Source: Vibrio sp. 14G-20 (GTDB taxonomy: Bacteria; Pseudomonadota; Gammaproteobacteria; Enterobacterales; Vibrionaceae). Taken from it: a stretch of 64,000 bases of DNA. Positions 36,899-46,857 of this stretch are shown here, piece by piece; positions within the stretch are counted from its first letter, which is position 1; every line of letters starts with the position of its first letter. A model generated the notes under the pieces. The model did not search any database and was not told where the DNA came from. It was given only the letters and a program-made list of their open reading frames with translations. The position numbers and the translations under genes were made by a program. The DNA is taken from positions 1 to 64,000 of the forward strand of contig NZ_JAPHPW010000014.1 of assembly GCF_026241515.1 (NCBI RefSeq), read 5' to 3'.

Positions 36899-37606
36899 AT
36901 GCATGAACTCATAAAAAACTTACAAGACCGCCAGCTAATCTGGAAAGGGCTACAATCAACAACGCAAGGAACTACCACTTCGACAGGCTATCCGCAATTG
37001 GATAAACAGCTTGATGGTGGTTTTCCGACACACGGCGTTATTGAAGTTGAATCACAACAAGGGATTGGCGAACTGCGCCTGCTTACCCCCTATTTAGCTC
37101 AGCAAAACTCACAGAAGCTGGCTATATTCATTAACCCGCCAGGGAAGATCTGTGCCGAGTTTTTTAGCAGCCAAGGGATTGAGCTCGATAACATCTTGGT
37201 GATCGAGCCTCAACGCGATCTCGATGCATTATGGGCTGCTGAACAATGCCTCAAGAGTGGTGCTTGTCATTCTGTATTGTTATGGGGAGCCGATCTCGAA
37301 ATCCACCAAACCAAACGCTTACAAGCGGCAAGCGAAACGGGTAAATGCCTGCAATTTCACTTTAAAGCCACCAGCCATAATCAGTTATCCCTGCCCGTTT
37401 CTTTAAGCATGAAGCTCTCTTCTCACGCGCAGGGTTTAAAGGTTGAGGTGACGAAAAGAAAAGGTAGCTGGTCGTATGGCAGCTTTATTCTCGATATGAC
37501 CCACAATTGGCCGTTACTGACAGAGAAAGTCATCAGCATCGACAGTTCACATCACAATCTGTCAGATAATACTGTGTTGGCCTTTCCTATTGCGAAGCAA
37601 GGTTAG
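36899..37606 (+). CDS. imuA: Translesion synthesis accessory protein ImuA
   Basis: A 235-residue RecA/SulA-like protein, the first gene of the SOS mutagenesis cassette imuA-imuB-dnaE2. The N-terminal STGYPQLDKQLDGGFPTHGVIEVE stretch (RecA-fold entry) and a core with degenerate nucleotide-binding features are typical. It is thought to help target ImuB and DnaE2 to damaged DNA. It sits directly behind a LexA box and is separated from imuB by 3 bases, indicating coupling. Confidence 0.85.
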   Translation: MHELIKNLQDRQLIWKGLQSTTQGTTTSTGYPQLDKQLDGGFPTHGVIEVESQQGIGELRLLTPYLAQQNSQKLAIFINPPGKICAEFFSSQGIELDNILVIEPQRDLDALWAAEQCLKSGACHSVLLWGADLEIHQTKRLQAASETGKCLQFHFKATSHNQLSLPVSLSMKLSSHAQGLKVEVTKRKGSWSYGSFILDMTHNWPLLTEKVISIDSSHHNLSDNTVLAFPIAKQG

Positions 37607-37609
37607 CGC

Positions 37610-39079
37610 ATGCTGTGGCTTTATCTGCACTTTCCATCTCTCCAGTTGGATACCTTATTTAACTCTAATGAATTAGGTTTGAACGAAGAATCACACGAAC
37701 AACCTATTATTATCGTGGATGAAAAAGATCATCGTGTGCTGCAAGCTAATCAAGCCGCGCTAGGCTCAGGCATTACACTGGACATGGGTCTAGGGTCTGC
37801 GGCGGCGCTTTGCCATAACTTACACGTCCACCCTTACAGTATTGAACTAGAGAAAAATAAGCTGAAAGAGATTGCTCAATGGGCGTATCTGGTCACTTCT
37901 GATATGGCGTTATTGCCACCTAATGGTTTATTGATTAAAGCTTCTAACATGCTGTCACTTTACGACGGGCTAGATAACTATTGGCATGAACTCAAAAACC
38001 ATTTAAAAACACTCAACATCCAGTTCAGCTTCGCTACGGGTTATTCGCCGCTTTCTGCGATCCTTTTGGGTAAGCAAGCGATCAACCAAGCAACAAACAA
38101 TGTTCAACAGATGAAGAGTTGGGTTAACCAACAAGCTCTAAGTTCTAGCGAACTACCGCCTAAACAAGTTGAACGCTTAAATCGTGTCGGCATTAATATC
38201 GTTGAAGAGCTATTGAAACTGCCTTTGCAAGAAGTCGCACGTCGCTTTGATATCGACTTGGTGAATTATGTTGGTCGCCTTAATGGGCAGTTCAAGCACC
38301 CTATTGATTTCTATCATCCACCAGAAAGCTTCCAGCAATATCTGGAGCTGCTGTTTGATATTGAAAACATTCTATTTATCGAAAAGCCGCTGCTGAAATT
38401 GTTGAATCAACTGGAATGCTTTTTGAAGCTACGTGACCGAGTAGCTTTTGAGTTAACGCTGACTCTGCATCTTAGAGATAAAGACGATCACCATGTCTCT
38501 TTCTATTCGGCGCAGGGTGATTATCTTGCCAGCAAATGGGCGAACCTAACGCACCTCACCTTAGAGTCACTGAAGATCACAGCCCCCGTTCAAGGACTCA
38601 CTCTCTCGTTAACTCGTCATGGTGAGCCTCAAATGGCCTACCATGATCTTTTCGATGGTAATACCGGAACACTTGCCGCGCTAGATTTGCTCTCACTACT
38701 GCAAGCAAAGCTTGGGCAAGCCTGCATTCAAACACCGAAAATACAGCACGACCCAAGGCCAGAAAAGGCCAATCAGTATTCGCTCCCTACACTGAGTAAA
38801 TCTGTGGCAAAGAGGCAAACGCCCACAGGGTTCGAGCAACAAGCCACTGCTTTCAACATCAACCAACAACGACTCAGGCCCAGTATTTTACTGCCAGAGC
38901 CCGAAGCCTTAACCGAAAGCGTCACCTTATCTCAAGGCCCTGAGCGCATTGTGTCTGGCTGGTGGGACGGAGAGAAAGTCATTCGTGACTACTTTATTGC
39001 TCACAGTGAAAACGGCCGCAGATTATGGGTATTTAGAACGCCAGATAAACAATGGTTTTTGCACGGTTTATTTAGCTAG
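37610..39079 (+). CDS. imuB: ImuB, inactive Y-family polymerase homologue
   Basis: A 489-residue Y-family polymerase-like protein. The usual N-terminal catalytic Asp-containing motif is replaced by LWLYLHFPSLQLD, the hallmark of ImuB, which is catalytically inactive and acts as a hub joining the beta clamp, ImuA and DnaE2. The helix-hairpin-helix region (GINIVEELLKLPLQEVARRF) and little-finger domain follow. No unambiguous clamp-binding motif was identified by eye. Second gene of the LexA-controlled cassette; 96 bases separate it from dnaE2. Confidence 0.88.
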   Translation: MLWLYLHFPSLQLDTLFNSNELGLNEESHEQPIIIVDEKDHRVLQANQAALGSGITLDMGLGSAAALCHNLHVHPYSIELEKNKLKEIAQWAYLVTSDMALLPPNGLLIKASNMLSLYDGLDNYWHELKNHLKTLNIQFSFATGYSPLSAILLGKQAINQATNNVQQMKSWVNQQALSSSELPPKQVERLNRVGINIVEELLKLPLQEVARRFDIDLVNYVGRLNGQFKHPIDFYHPPESFQQYLELLFDIENILFIEKPLLKLLNQLECFLKLRDRVAFELTLTLHLRDKDDHHVSFYSAQGDYLASKWANLTHLTLESLKITAPVQGLTLSLTRHGEPQMAYHDLFDGNTGTLAALDLLSLLQAKLGQACIQTPKIQHDPRPEKANQYSLPTLSKSVAKRQTPTGFEQQATAFNINQQRLRPSILLPEPEALTESVTLSQGPERIVSGWWDGEKVIRDYFIAHSENGRRLWVFRTPDKQWFLHGLFS

Positions 39080-39175
39080 CCGTAAGGCTGTTTGGTAAGT
39101 CGTTCTTACCACTTGTTCCATTTAAACGTCCCTTTTCAATCATGTTCACTCGCAACGGTTAAGTGAGATTCCATT

Positions 39176-42100
39176 ATGTCTCAGCAGTACTCAGAGCTAT
39201 TTTGCCAAAGTAATTACTCCTTCCTTGAGGGGGCTTCACACGCGGAAGAGCTGGTTTTACAGGCCGACTTCTTACGTTACAAAGCACTCGCAGTTACTGA
39301 TGAGTGCTCGGTCGCAGGCATCGTTAAGGTTCACTCTGCAATCAAGCAACATAAACTGTCGCTCAAGCAAATTGTCGGGAGCATGTTTTGGTTAAATGAT
39401 GAGTGCCAAGTGGTTTTGCTATGCCCAAACAGACAAGCCTATGCCGAGCTGTGCCGTATTATTACCAACGCGAGACGTCGTAGCAGTAAGGGACATTATC
39501 AGCTCTCTGAGTGGGATATCATGTCGGCTAAGCACTGCTTTATTCTTTGGCTTCCTCAACAGAAAAATGAAGACGCGCACTGGGGGCAATGGCTTTCTCA
39601 ACATCATTCCGGTCGATTGTGGATCGGCTTACAACGACACCTAAAGCAAACCGACCAGCAGTACACAGATTACTGTGTTGAGCTGTCACAACATCATCAA
39701 CTGCCGATAACAGCTTGTGGTGGCGTGCTGATGCACAACGCGAATCGCTTACCCTTGCAGCACTCACTCACTGCGATCAAATATCAAAAGTCAGTGACTG
39801 AAGTGGGCAATCACTTACTGGCGAATGCCGAGCGCTGTTTACGAAGCATCAATAAGCTCTCTCATATATTCAAAGCTGAGTGGCTGGAAGAGAGCAACCG
39901 AATTTCTGAACTATGTGAATTTGATTTAGGTAGCCTACGTTACGAATACCCAAGTGAGCTGATTCCTCAAGGTGAAACACCCATGAGTTATCTGCGCATG
40001 TTGGTTGAGAAAGGAAAACAAGCTCGCTTTCCACAAGGTGTCCCTCATGACATCCAACAGATCATAGATAAAGAACTAGGGCTGATTGGCGAGCTCGACT
40101 ACCCTTTCTTTTTTCTCACGATTCACGACATCGTGATGTTTGCTAAAAGCCAAGGGGTTCTTTACCAAGGTCGAGGTTCAGCGGCCAATTCAGTGGTCTG
40201 TTACTGCCTAGAGATCACCTCTGTCGACCCAAGACAAATCTCAGTGCTGTTTGAACGCTTCATCAGTAAAGAGCGTGATGAGCCGCCTGATATTGATGTC
40301 GATTTTGAACACGAACGCCGTGAAGAAGTCATCCAATACATCTACAAAAAATACGGTAGAGAACGCGCTGCGCTTGCCGCGACTGTCATTTCATATCGCT
40401 TCAAAAGTGCGGTAAGGGATGTCGGCAAAGCTTTAGGGTTACAGGAAACCCAGCTTGATTACTTTATTAAGAACACCAACCGCAGAGACAAAAGCTTAGG
40501 TTGGCAGGCTCAGTTAACTCAATTAGGACTACAACCTGACTCTTTGAAGGGTCAGCAGTTTATCCATTTGGTTAATGAAATCATCGGCTTTCCACGTCAC
40601 TTATCTCAGCACGTTGGTGGCTTTGTGATCTCTTCTGGACCTTTGTACGAATTGGTTCCCGTCGAGAATGCCGCGATGCACGACCGAACAATTATCCAAT
40701 GGGACAAGGATGATCTAGAAACCTTAGGCTTGCTGAAAGTTGATGTACTCGCGTTGGGTATGCTCTCTGCGATTCGTAAATGTTTCGACCTAATCAAACG
40801 TATTAACGGGCGATCACTGACCATTGCTGATATCACTCGCCTCAAGGACGATCCTCAGGTTTACGGCATGATTCAACGGGCAGACACGGTCGGGATATTC
40901 CAAATTGAGTCACGTGCACAAATGAGCATGCTACCAAGGCTTAAACCGAAGACTTATTACGACTTGGTGATTCAAATCGCTATCGTACGCCCAGGACCAA
41001 TTCAGGGTGATATGGTACATCCGTTTCTCAAGCGTCGAGATGGTATTGAGCCAATCAGCTACCCATCTAAGGATGTTGAATCGGTACTGTCGCGCACCTT
41101 GGGTGTACCTATATTCCAAGAGCAAGTGATCAAACTCGCGATGGTGGCCGCAGGCTTCACAGGCGGAGAAGCGGATCAACTCAGACGCGCAATGGCAGCT
41201 TGGAAGAAAAATGGCAACGTCTTTAAGTTTAAAAACAAACTCATCGAAGGCATGCAAAAACGCGGTTATAAGACAGAGTTTGCTGAGCAGATCTTTAAAC
41301 AGATATGCGGTTTTGGTGAATACGGTTTTCCAGAAAGCCATTCTGCTTCATGTGCGGTGTTGGCCTATTGCTCAGCTTGGTTGAAATGTTACTACCCAGA
41401 GTGTTTTTACGCGTCTTTGCTAAATAGCCAACCTATGGGGTTCTATAGCCCATCACAGTTGGTACAAGATGCGCAGCGACATAATGTGGTAATACTTCCG
41501 GTATGTGTGAACGCTTCTCAAAACGATCACATGGTTGTCTCTCATCAGAATGGTCTAGCGATTCGATTAGGGCTACGACAAATCAAAGGATTCAGCGAAC
41601 ATGGCATTCAAAGCGTGCTCGCCAATCGTCCACAATCCGGTTATCGCCACCCTAGCCAGGTGAAACAATTATCGATGAATAAGAAAGATATCGAGCTACT
41701 GGCATCAGCCAATGCGCTACATAACGTTTCTGGAGACCGCTTCCAGACTCGCTGGGCGATCATGGACTCCGCTTCTGATCTACCTCTGTTTAGCCAGATC
41801 TATGACGATACCGAGGATGAGACTGGCGAACACACACTGCATAAGCCCAACGAGATGCAAGATCTACTCGAAGATTTCACAAGTGTCGGAATTTCATTAA
41901 ACAAGCACCCAATCACTTTGCTCGAAGAAGCGGGGCGATTAGGTCGATTCACACACATGAAAGACTTAATACAACAAAGGCACAAATCTATGGTCACCGT
42001 TGTCGGATTAGTCACAGGCAAACAATCTCCCGGAACCGCGGCAGGTGTCACCTTTGTCACTCTAGAAGATAGCACTGGTAATATTAATGTCGTGGTATGG

Positions 42101-42268
42101 GGAGCAACCGCACGCGCTCAACAGCAAGCTTATCTCACAGCCAAGGCGTTAAAAGTACAAGGGATATTAGAAAAAGAAGGTGAAGTCGTGCATGTTATCG
42201 CGGGAAAACTTATCGATATTACCGATGAAATTGTTGGCTTGAAAACCAAATCTCGGGATTTTCATTAG
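39176..42268 (+). CDS. dnaE2: Error-prone DNA polymerase DnaE2
   Basis: A 1030-residue C-family polymerase, shorter than the replicative DnaE. The N-terminal PHP domain starts FCQSNYSFLEGASH; the catalytic PPDIDVDFEHERR triad of aspartates, the fingers region and a C-terminal OB-fold (VTVVGLVTGKQSPGTAAG) are present. With ImuB it performs mutagenic bypass of lesions after DNA damage. No large deletion is seen, so it is probably functional. It is the last gene of the cassette. Confidence 0.95.
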   Translation: MSQQYSELFCQSNYSFLEGASHAEELVLQADFLRYKALAVTDECSVAGIVKVHSAIKQHKLSLKQIVGSMFWLNDECQVVLLCPNRQAYAELCRIITNARRRSSKGHYQLSEWDIMSAKHCFILWLPQQKNEDAHWGQWLSQHHSGRLWIGLQRHLKQTDQQYTDYCVELSQHHQLPITACGGVLMHNANRLPLQHSLTAIKYQKSVTEVGNHLLANAERCLRSINKLSHIFKAEWLEESNRISELCEFDLGSLRYEYPSELIPQGETPMSYLRMLVEKGKQARFPQGVPHDIQQIIDKELGLIGELDYPFFFLTIHDIVMFAKSQGVLYQGRGSAANSVVCYCLEITSVDPRQISVLFERFISKERDEPPDIDVDFEHERREEVIQYIYKKYGRERAALAATVISYRFKSAVRDVGKALGLQETQLDYFIKNTNRRDKSLGWQAQLTQLGLQPDSLKGQQFIHLVNEIIGFPRHLSQHVGGFVISSGPLYELVPVENAAMHDRTIIQWDKDDLETLGLLKVDVLALGMLSAIRKCFDLIKRINGRSLTIADITRLKDDPQVYGMIQRADTVGIFQIESRAQMSMLPRLKPKTYYDLVIQIAIVRPGPIQGDMVHPFLKRRDGIEPISYPSKDVESVLSRTLGVPIFQEQVIKLAMVAAGFTGGEADQLRRAMAAWKKNGNVFKFKNKLIEGMQKRGYKTEFAEQIFKQICGFGEYGFPESHSASCAVLAYCSAWLKCYYPECFYASLLNSQPMGFYSPSQLVQDAQRHNVVILPVCVNASQNDHMVVSHQNGLAIRLGLRQIKGFSEHGIQSVLANRPQSGYRHPSQVKQLSMNKKDIELLASANALHNVSGDRFQTRWAIMDSASDLPLFSQIYDDTEDETGEHTLHKPNEMQDLLEDFTSVGISLNKHPITLLEEAGRLGRFTHMKDLIQQRHKSMVTVVGLVTGKQSPGTAAGVTFVTLEDSTGNINVVVWGATARAQQQAYLTAKALKVQGILEKEGEVVHVIAGKLIDITDEIVGLKTKSRDFH

Positions 42269-42329
42269 CGAAGTACCAACTGTTCTCAATCGATCATTGG
42301 CTAAAGAAACGAGAGAAAGAGAAACGAAA

Positions 42330-42351
42330 AAGGGAAGCACCCGCTTCCCTT
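42330..42351 (-). terminator. Hairpin with minus-strand T-run
   Basis: AAGGGAAGC and GCTTCCCTT form a 9-bp stem. The T-run (five T) is on the minus strand, so it terminates leftward transcripts from cheV or the small ORF at 42369-42464, and it lies 60 bases after dnaE2. Confidence 0.72.
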
Positions 42352-42368
42352 CGATTCCAATTGTTGAG

Positions 42369-42464
42369 TTATGACTCAACTTCAGCTTCCGTACGTCTTT
42401 TCTTAAATTCCCTATACAGTAATAAGCTCAAAGTCATAACGACTTTAGACGTTAACCATATCAT
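42369..42464 (-). CDS. Putative 31-residue small membrane protein
   Basis: The frame reads MIWLTSKVVMTLSLLLY, then REFKKRRTEAEVES: one hydrophobic helix followed by a positive and then acidic tail, a common layout of small bacterial membrane proteins. A minus-strand terminator follows 18 bases later, and 137 bases separate it from the cheV stop codon. The ribosome binding site is weak (GG at about 12 bases). Possibly real, not recognised. Confidence 0.35.
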   Translation of the reverse strand: MIWLTSKVVMTLSLLLYREFKKRRTEAEVES

Positions 42465-42601
42465 TAAGAGGAACTACCTTAGATTGTGTGTGAAAAGTTA
42501 CGCTAGTAGTTGAGCATATTTCGTTAAGAAAAATATACTGCGTGAATATTAGCAAACGTTTTCTATAAGGTCACTCAAAACAAACCGTACAGCAGCATTA
42601 A

Positions 42602-43543
42602 TTATAAAATCTGACGCATTCGCTCTTGAGTCACTTCAACCAAGAGGTCTGGCTGGAACTTAGAAATAAAGCGGTTACACCCTACTTTCTCAACCATAGC
42701 TTCATTAAAACTTCCACTTAATGAGGTATTTAGCGTGATGAATAGGTCATGCATTCTTGGGTCAGTACGTACTTCGTGTGTCAGTTTATAGCCGTCCATT
42801 TCAGGCATTTCAGCATCAGTGATCATCAACAATATTTCTTGATTGATGTCTTTGCCTTCATCACACCAGCCCTTAAGTAAGGTCAGTGCTTCTAAGCCAT
42901 CACAACACTCAATAATGTTCAAACCCAACTGCGACAAGGTGCCTTTGATCTGGTTACGCGCTGTTGAAGAGTCATCAACGATAAGCACGTTACGTCCTAT
43001 CATCTCCTGAGCTAATTGTTCATCTAAAACGCCTTCAGAGATCGAGACATCGTAATCAATGATCTCAGCCAACACTTTCTCAACATCGATGATCTCGACG
43101 ATCTTGTGCTTCTCTTCTTCTTGAATATGCGTAATAGCGGTTAGGTAGTTTGCGCGGCCTGTTGTCTTTGGCGGCGGCTGGATTTCAGTCCATGTTGTAT
43201 TAACGATATTACGCACTTGCCCAACCAAGAAGCCTTGTACGGTTCGGTTGTATTCCGTAATGATCAGGTTGCTCTCTTGAGATTCCGCACGAGATGGCGG
43301 AAAGCCAATAGCACTACGCAAATCAATAACAGGCACCGATTCACCACGTAAAGACGCAACACCCGTAATATGATGATGAGAGCCCGGTAAGCGAGTGAGT
43401 ACTGGCACTTTGAGGACTTCTTTCACTTTAAATACGTTAATCGCAAATAGTTGACGACTATTTAAGCTGAATAACAAGAGTTCCAGACGGTTTTCACCGA
43501 CCAGCTTGGTTCTCTGATCAACCGAATTTAAAACGCCAGACAT
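42602..43543 (-). CDS. cheV: Chemotaxis coupling protein CheV
   Basis: A 313-residue cytoplasmic fusion of a CheW-like domain (residues about 15-155, ELLLFSLNSRQLFAINVFKV) and a response-regulator receiver domain (about 185-313, with VLIVDDSSTARN and phospho-acceptor Asp243 in MITDAEMPEMDG). CheV couples chemoreceptors to CheA and is tuned by phosphorylation. The frame extends to 43561, but the ATG at 43543 (MSGVLNSVDQRT) has AAGGTG at a good distance. Transcribed alone, downstream of mlc. Confidence 0.92.
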   Translation of the reverse strand: MSGVLNSVDQRTKLVGENRLELLLFSLNSRQLFAINVFKVKEVLKVPVLTRLPGSHHHITGVASLRGESVPVIDLRSAIGFPPSRAESQESNLIITEYNRTVQGFLVGQVRNIVNTTWTEIQPPPKTTGRANYLTAITHIQEEEKHKIVEIIDVEKVLAEIIDYDVSISEGVLDEQLAQEMIGRNVLIVDDSSTARNQIKGTLSQLGLNIIECCDGLEALTLLKGWCDEGKDINQEILLMITDAEMPEMDGYKLTHEVRTDPRMHDLFITLNTSLSGSFNEAMVEKVGCNRFISKFQPDLLVEVTQERMRQIL

Positions 43544-43711
43544 ACAACACCTTAGTGACAAATAATAACTGTGGCTACAATAGCCTAATTCAATAGGTTA
43601 AAGCAAAGCGCCAATGCACAGAATGCTTAAACTAAGTACAACAAATGATGTTATACAAAGCTTAAGTACATGGAAAGGTTCAGGGTAAGGCTACAAGACG
43701 AGAAAAAGGGG

Positions 43712-44929
43712 CTAGCCTTCAATAACTTTCATTAACAATTGGCCATCGTATAAGGCCTGCTTGATGAGCGCAGCACCTGGCATGGTTGCCTGCTTATAAA
43801 AACGAGATTCCACCAGCTCTAAGTCTTTATGGTAAACCGATAGACTCTGCTCTTCGATACACTTTTGAATCGCTGGATATAACACGCTCTTCGCCTGATT
43901 GATAACCCCACCCACCAAGATTTTCTCTGGGTTGAACAGGTTAATCACAATCGCAATCGCAGAACCTAGGTAACGACCTAACTGTTCAATCACTTCGACA
44001 GCTAACGGATCACCATCAGCAGCGGCAGCGCAGATCTGTTCAATAGTGACGTCTTCAAACACCGTTAGCGTTGATTCTTCACCATTGGCCAAACGCGCTT
44101 TGACTTGCTCACGGATTGCCTGAGAACTCGCCACCGTTTCTAAACAGCCTCGATTACCACAGTGGCAAAGTTTGCCTTCCTTATCGATCTGGATGTGCCC
44201 CAACTCACCGATGTTACCGTGACGCCCTTGCAGAACGCGACCATCAAGAATGATCCCGGCGCCTAAACCGTGGTGAATCGAAATAAGAACAGAGTTGTCG
44301 TTGTCTTGTGAGTTACCAAACAGCTTCTCTGCTAATGCCCACGCTCGGGTATCATTGGCAATAAAAACTGGCAGGCCCGTTTCTTTGTAGATCTCCGGCC
44401 CCAACGCTAAGTTTTCAACGTTGTAGTGCGGCATCTGCAACACAATACCTTGCTCTGAATTCACCAGACCAGGCAGTGTGATTGCGATACTCGTCACCCT
44501 GTCGAGTTGCTCGGCATAGGTTTGGAAGAACTCATCGATTTCATGGAGAAGACGCGCAAGCACATCATCTTGATCTCGTTCATGGATATCAATCTTGGTA
44601 TCGATAAGCACGTCACCGCCCAATTCATGGAGCGCGATCGTCAAGTATCCACGACCAAGACGCATCGACAAAAATTGCCAACCTTCGTTATTGGTTTGTA
44701 GACCGACAGCAGGACGCCCACGAGTCGTGGCTTCTTGAACCGTCGTTTCGTGAATAAGGTGAGCTTCAATGAGTTCACGGGTAATTTTAGTAATACTCGC
44801 CGGAGCCAACTCACTTTGCTTGGACAGATCGATACGAGAAATAGGACCTTTAAGGTCAATTAGTTTATATACACGACCAGCATTGACCTGTTTGATATGA
44901 TCAATATGGCCCGGTTGAGCCATGTACAT
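43712..44929 (-). CDS. mlc: ROK-family glucose repressor Mlc
   Basis: A 405-residue regulator. The N-terminal winged helix (HIKQVNAGRVYKLIDLKGPISRIDLSK in parts) is followed by the ROK domain with the structural zinc motif GHIQIDKEGKLCHCGNRGCL. The pattern and length match E. coli Mlc (406), which represses ptsG, ptsHI and other sugar genes and is inactivated by binding unphosphorylated PtsG. ptsG lies 5 kb away in this window. GGAG precedes the first ATG. A symmetric CRP site lies 76 bases upstream. Confidence 0.93.
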   Translation of the reverse strand: MYMAQPGHIDHIKQVNAGRVYKLIDLKGPISRIDLSKQSELAPASITKITRELIEAHLIHETTVQEATTRGRPAVGLQTNNEGWQFLSMRLGRGYLTIALHELGGDVLIDTKIDIHERDQDDVLARLLHEIDEFFQTYAEQLDRVTSIAITLPGLVNSEQGIVLQMPHYNVENLALGPEIYKETGLPVFIANDTRAWALAEKLFGNSQDNDNSVLISIHHGLGAGIILDGRVLQGRHGNIGELGHIQIDKEGKLCHCGNRGCLETVASSQAIREQVKARLANGEESTLTVFEDVTIEQICAAAADGDPLAVEVIEQLGRYLGSAIAIVINLFNPEKILVGGVINQAKSVLYPAIQKCIEEQSLSVYHKDLELVESRFYKQATMPGAALIKQALYDGQLLMKVIEG

Positions 44930-45004
44930 TTTACGCTCCAGAAATCATCAACGAGGTAATTTTTTTACTTTGCGAAGTAATTGTGAAGTCACTTGGTATA
45001 TCGC

Positions 45005-45020
45005 CGTGACCAGTATCACG
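45005..45020. promoter_or_regulatory. Likely CRP-cAMP binding site, mlc/pykA intergenic
   Basis: CGTGA-CCAGTA-TCACG is a fully symmetric match to the CRP core TGTGA-N6-TCACA apart from the outer bases. It lies 76 bases from the mlc start and 229 from the pykA start, so mlc is the more likely target, as in E. coli where CRP acts on mlc. Confidence 0.65.
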
Positions 45021-45248
45021 TATATACATGAATCTTTGTGTATCGAGTCAAATAGTTCGAGGAAAATTAACACCCACATCGATAATTTGCGACTTAATTT
45101 TCAGAATAAAACATCGCGTTTGAGCCCTGAATTCAATAATTAAAGGCAAATCAAGAAATATCCTCCTAGCTCCCAATAAATTATCAATTAATGCATATAC
45201 TTAATTCAGTCTTTCAAAAGATTACTTGGCCTCACTCTAGGAGTATTC

Positions 45249-46697
45249 ATGACAACCGAATTAAGAAAAACGAAAATCGTCACAACGCTAGGCCCTTCTA
45301 CTGATAAAGGTAACGTGCTTGAAGAGATCATCAAGGCAGGTGCCAATATCGTCCGTATGAACTTCTCTCACGGCACCAGCGACGACCATATTCAACGCGC
45401 AGAAAAAGTCAGAGCAATAGCAAAAAGACACGGTACTCAAATCGCCATTCTCGGAGACTTACAAGGTCCCAAGATTCGTGTGTCGACATTCAAAGATGGC
45501 AAAATCCAACTTGCCGTAGGCGACCTGTTCACTCTCGATAGCAGCCTAGGTTTAGGCGAAGGTAATCAAGAAGCCGTTGGCCTTGATTACAAAGAACTGC
45601 CTAACGATGTGTCCGCCGGCGATATCCTGTTGCTTGACGATGGTCGTGTTCAACTCAAAGTAACCAAAGTAGAAGGCTGTCGCGTTCATACCGAAGTCAT
45701 CATTGGCGGCCCACTCTCAAATAACAAAGGCATCAACAAAAAAGGTGGAGGCCTTTCCGCTGAAGCGCTAACAGAAAAAGACAAGCGCGACATCGTCACC
45801 GCCGCACAAATCAAAGTGGATTACCTAGCGGTGTCTTTCCCTCGTAATGGTGAAGACATGCACTATGCTCGTCAGCTTGCACGAGAAGCAGGCTTAGAAG
45901 CTCACCTCGTCGCAAAAGTGGAGCGAGCAGAGACAGTAGCCACTGTTGAGAACATGGATGACATCATAATGGCCTCAGATGTGGTCATGGTGGCTCGTGG
46001 TGACCTCGGAGTGGAAATTGGCGACCCTGAGTTGGTCGGAGTACAAAAACAACTTATACGCCGTGCCAGAGCGCTTAACCGAACAGTGATCACCGCAACT
46101 CAGATGATGGAATCAATGATTTCAGCGCCAATGCCAACCCGTGCTGAAGTCATGGACGTTGCCAACGCCGTACTCGATGGAACAGATGCTGTGATGCTTT
46201 CTGGTGAAACCGCTGCCGGTGATTACCCTGTAGAAACCGTAAAATCAATGGCAGAAGTCTGTATTGGTGCCGAAAAAATGGCAGGTATTAACAACCAATC
46301 CAATTACCGTATTGATCGCACCTTTGTCACCGCAGAAGAAACCGTGTCGATGGCGACCATCTATTCCGCGAACCATATGGAAGGCATTAAAGGTGTCGTC
46401 ACTCTCACCGAATCAGGCCGCACTGCACTGATGATGTCTCGCTTAAGTGCTGATATGCCTATCTATGCATTATCTCGTAACGAAGGAACACTTAATCGCT
46501 GTACCTTGTACCGAGGTGTGACACCGATCTACTTCGAGACAGAAGCCGAGGACAGCTTCGATATTGCACTATCGACTCTTGCTTGCTTGAAAGAAAAAGG
46601 ACATCTTAAGTTTGGCGACCTAGTGATCGTCACTCAAGGCGACATTATGGATGTGGCGGGGTCGACCAACTGTATGAGAATCTTGCCTGTCACCTAA
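45249..46697 (+). CDS. pykA: Pyruvate kinase II (PykA type)
   Basis: A 482-residue glycolytic enzyme converting phosphoenolpyruvate and ADP to pyruvate and ATP. It reads [14 protein letters not shown] at the N-terminus, with [17 protein letters not shown], the active-site [10 protein letters not shown] and the [10 protein letters not shown] motif. The sequence is closer to E. coli PykA (480 residues, AMP-activated) than to PykF. AGGAG precedes the ATG. Single gene, divergent from mlc, with a terminator. Confidence 0.95.
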   Translation: MTTELRKTKIVTTLGPSTDKGNVLEEIIKAGANIVRMNFSHGTSDDHIQRAEKVRAIAKRHGTQIAILGDLQGPKIRVSTFKDGKIQLAVGDLFTLDSSLGLGEGNQEAVGLDYKELPNDVSAGDILLLDDGRVQLKVTKVEGCRVHTEVIIGGPLSNNKGINKKGGGLSAEALTEKDKRDIVTAAQIKVDYLAVSFPRNGEDMHYARQLAREAGLEAHLVAKVERAETVATVENMDDIIMASDVVMVARGDLGVEIGDPELVGVQKQLIRRARALNRTVITATQMMESMISAPMPTRAEVMDVANAVLDGTDAVMLSGETAAGDYPVETVKSMAEVCIGAEKMAGINNQSNYRIDRTFVTAEETVSMATIYSANHMEGIKGVVTLTESGRTALMMSRLSADMPIYALSRNEGTLNRCTLYRGVTPIYFETEAEDSFDIALSTLACLKEKGHLKFGDLVIVTQGDIMDVAGSTNCMRILPVT

Positions 46698-46741
46698 TAT
46701 TTGACCTTAAGGCGAAACGATTCGCCTAATCTCAAAAGCCC

Positions 46742-46777
46742 AAAAGGGTTATCGAACCAAGTTCAATAACCCTTTTT
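46742..46777 (+). terminator. Rho-independent terminator after pykA
   Basis: AAAAGGGTTAT and ATAACCCTTTT form the outer stem, GAAC/GTTC an inner one around CAA, followed by T. Confidence 0.85.
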
Positions 46778-46857
46778 CATTTCAGAACACGACTCACTAA
46801 CGATCTGGTTAAACAGCATGATGAACTCACAGCATGCTAACTCATCAACTTCGAGGA

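Noticed and set aside
44922..45143. A 73-residue frame in the mlc/pykA gap
   Set aside because: It spans the likely CRP site and promoters, lacks a ribosome binding site and has non-coding composition.
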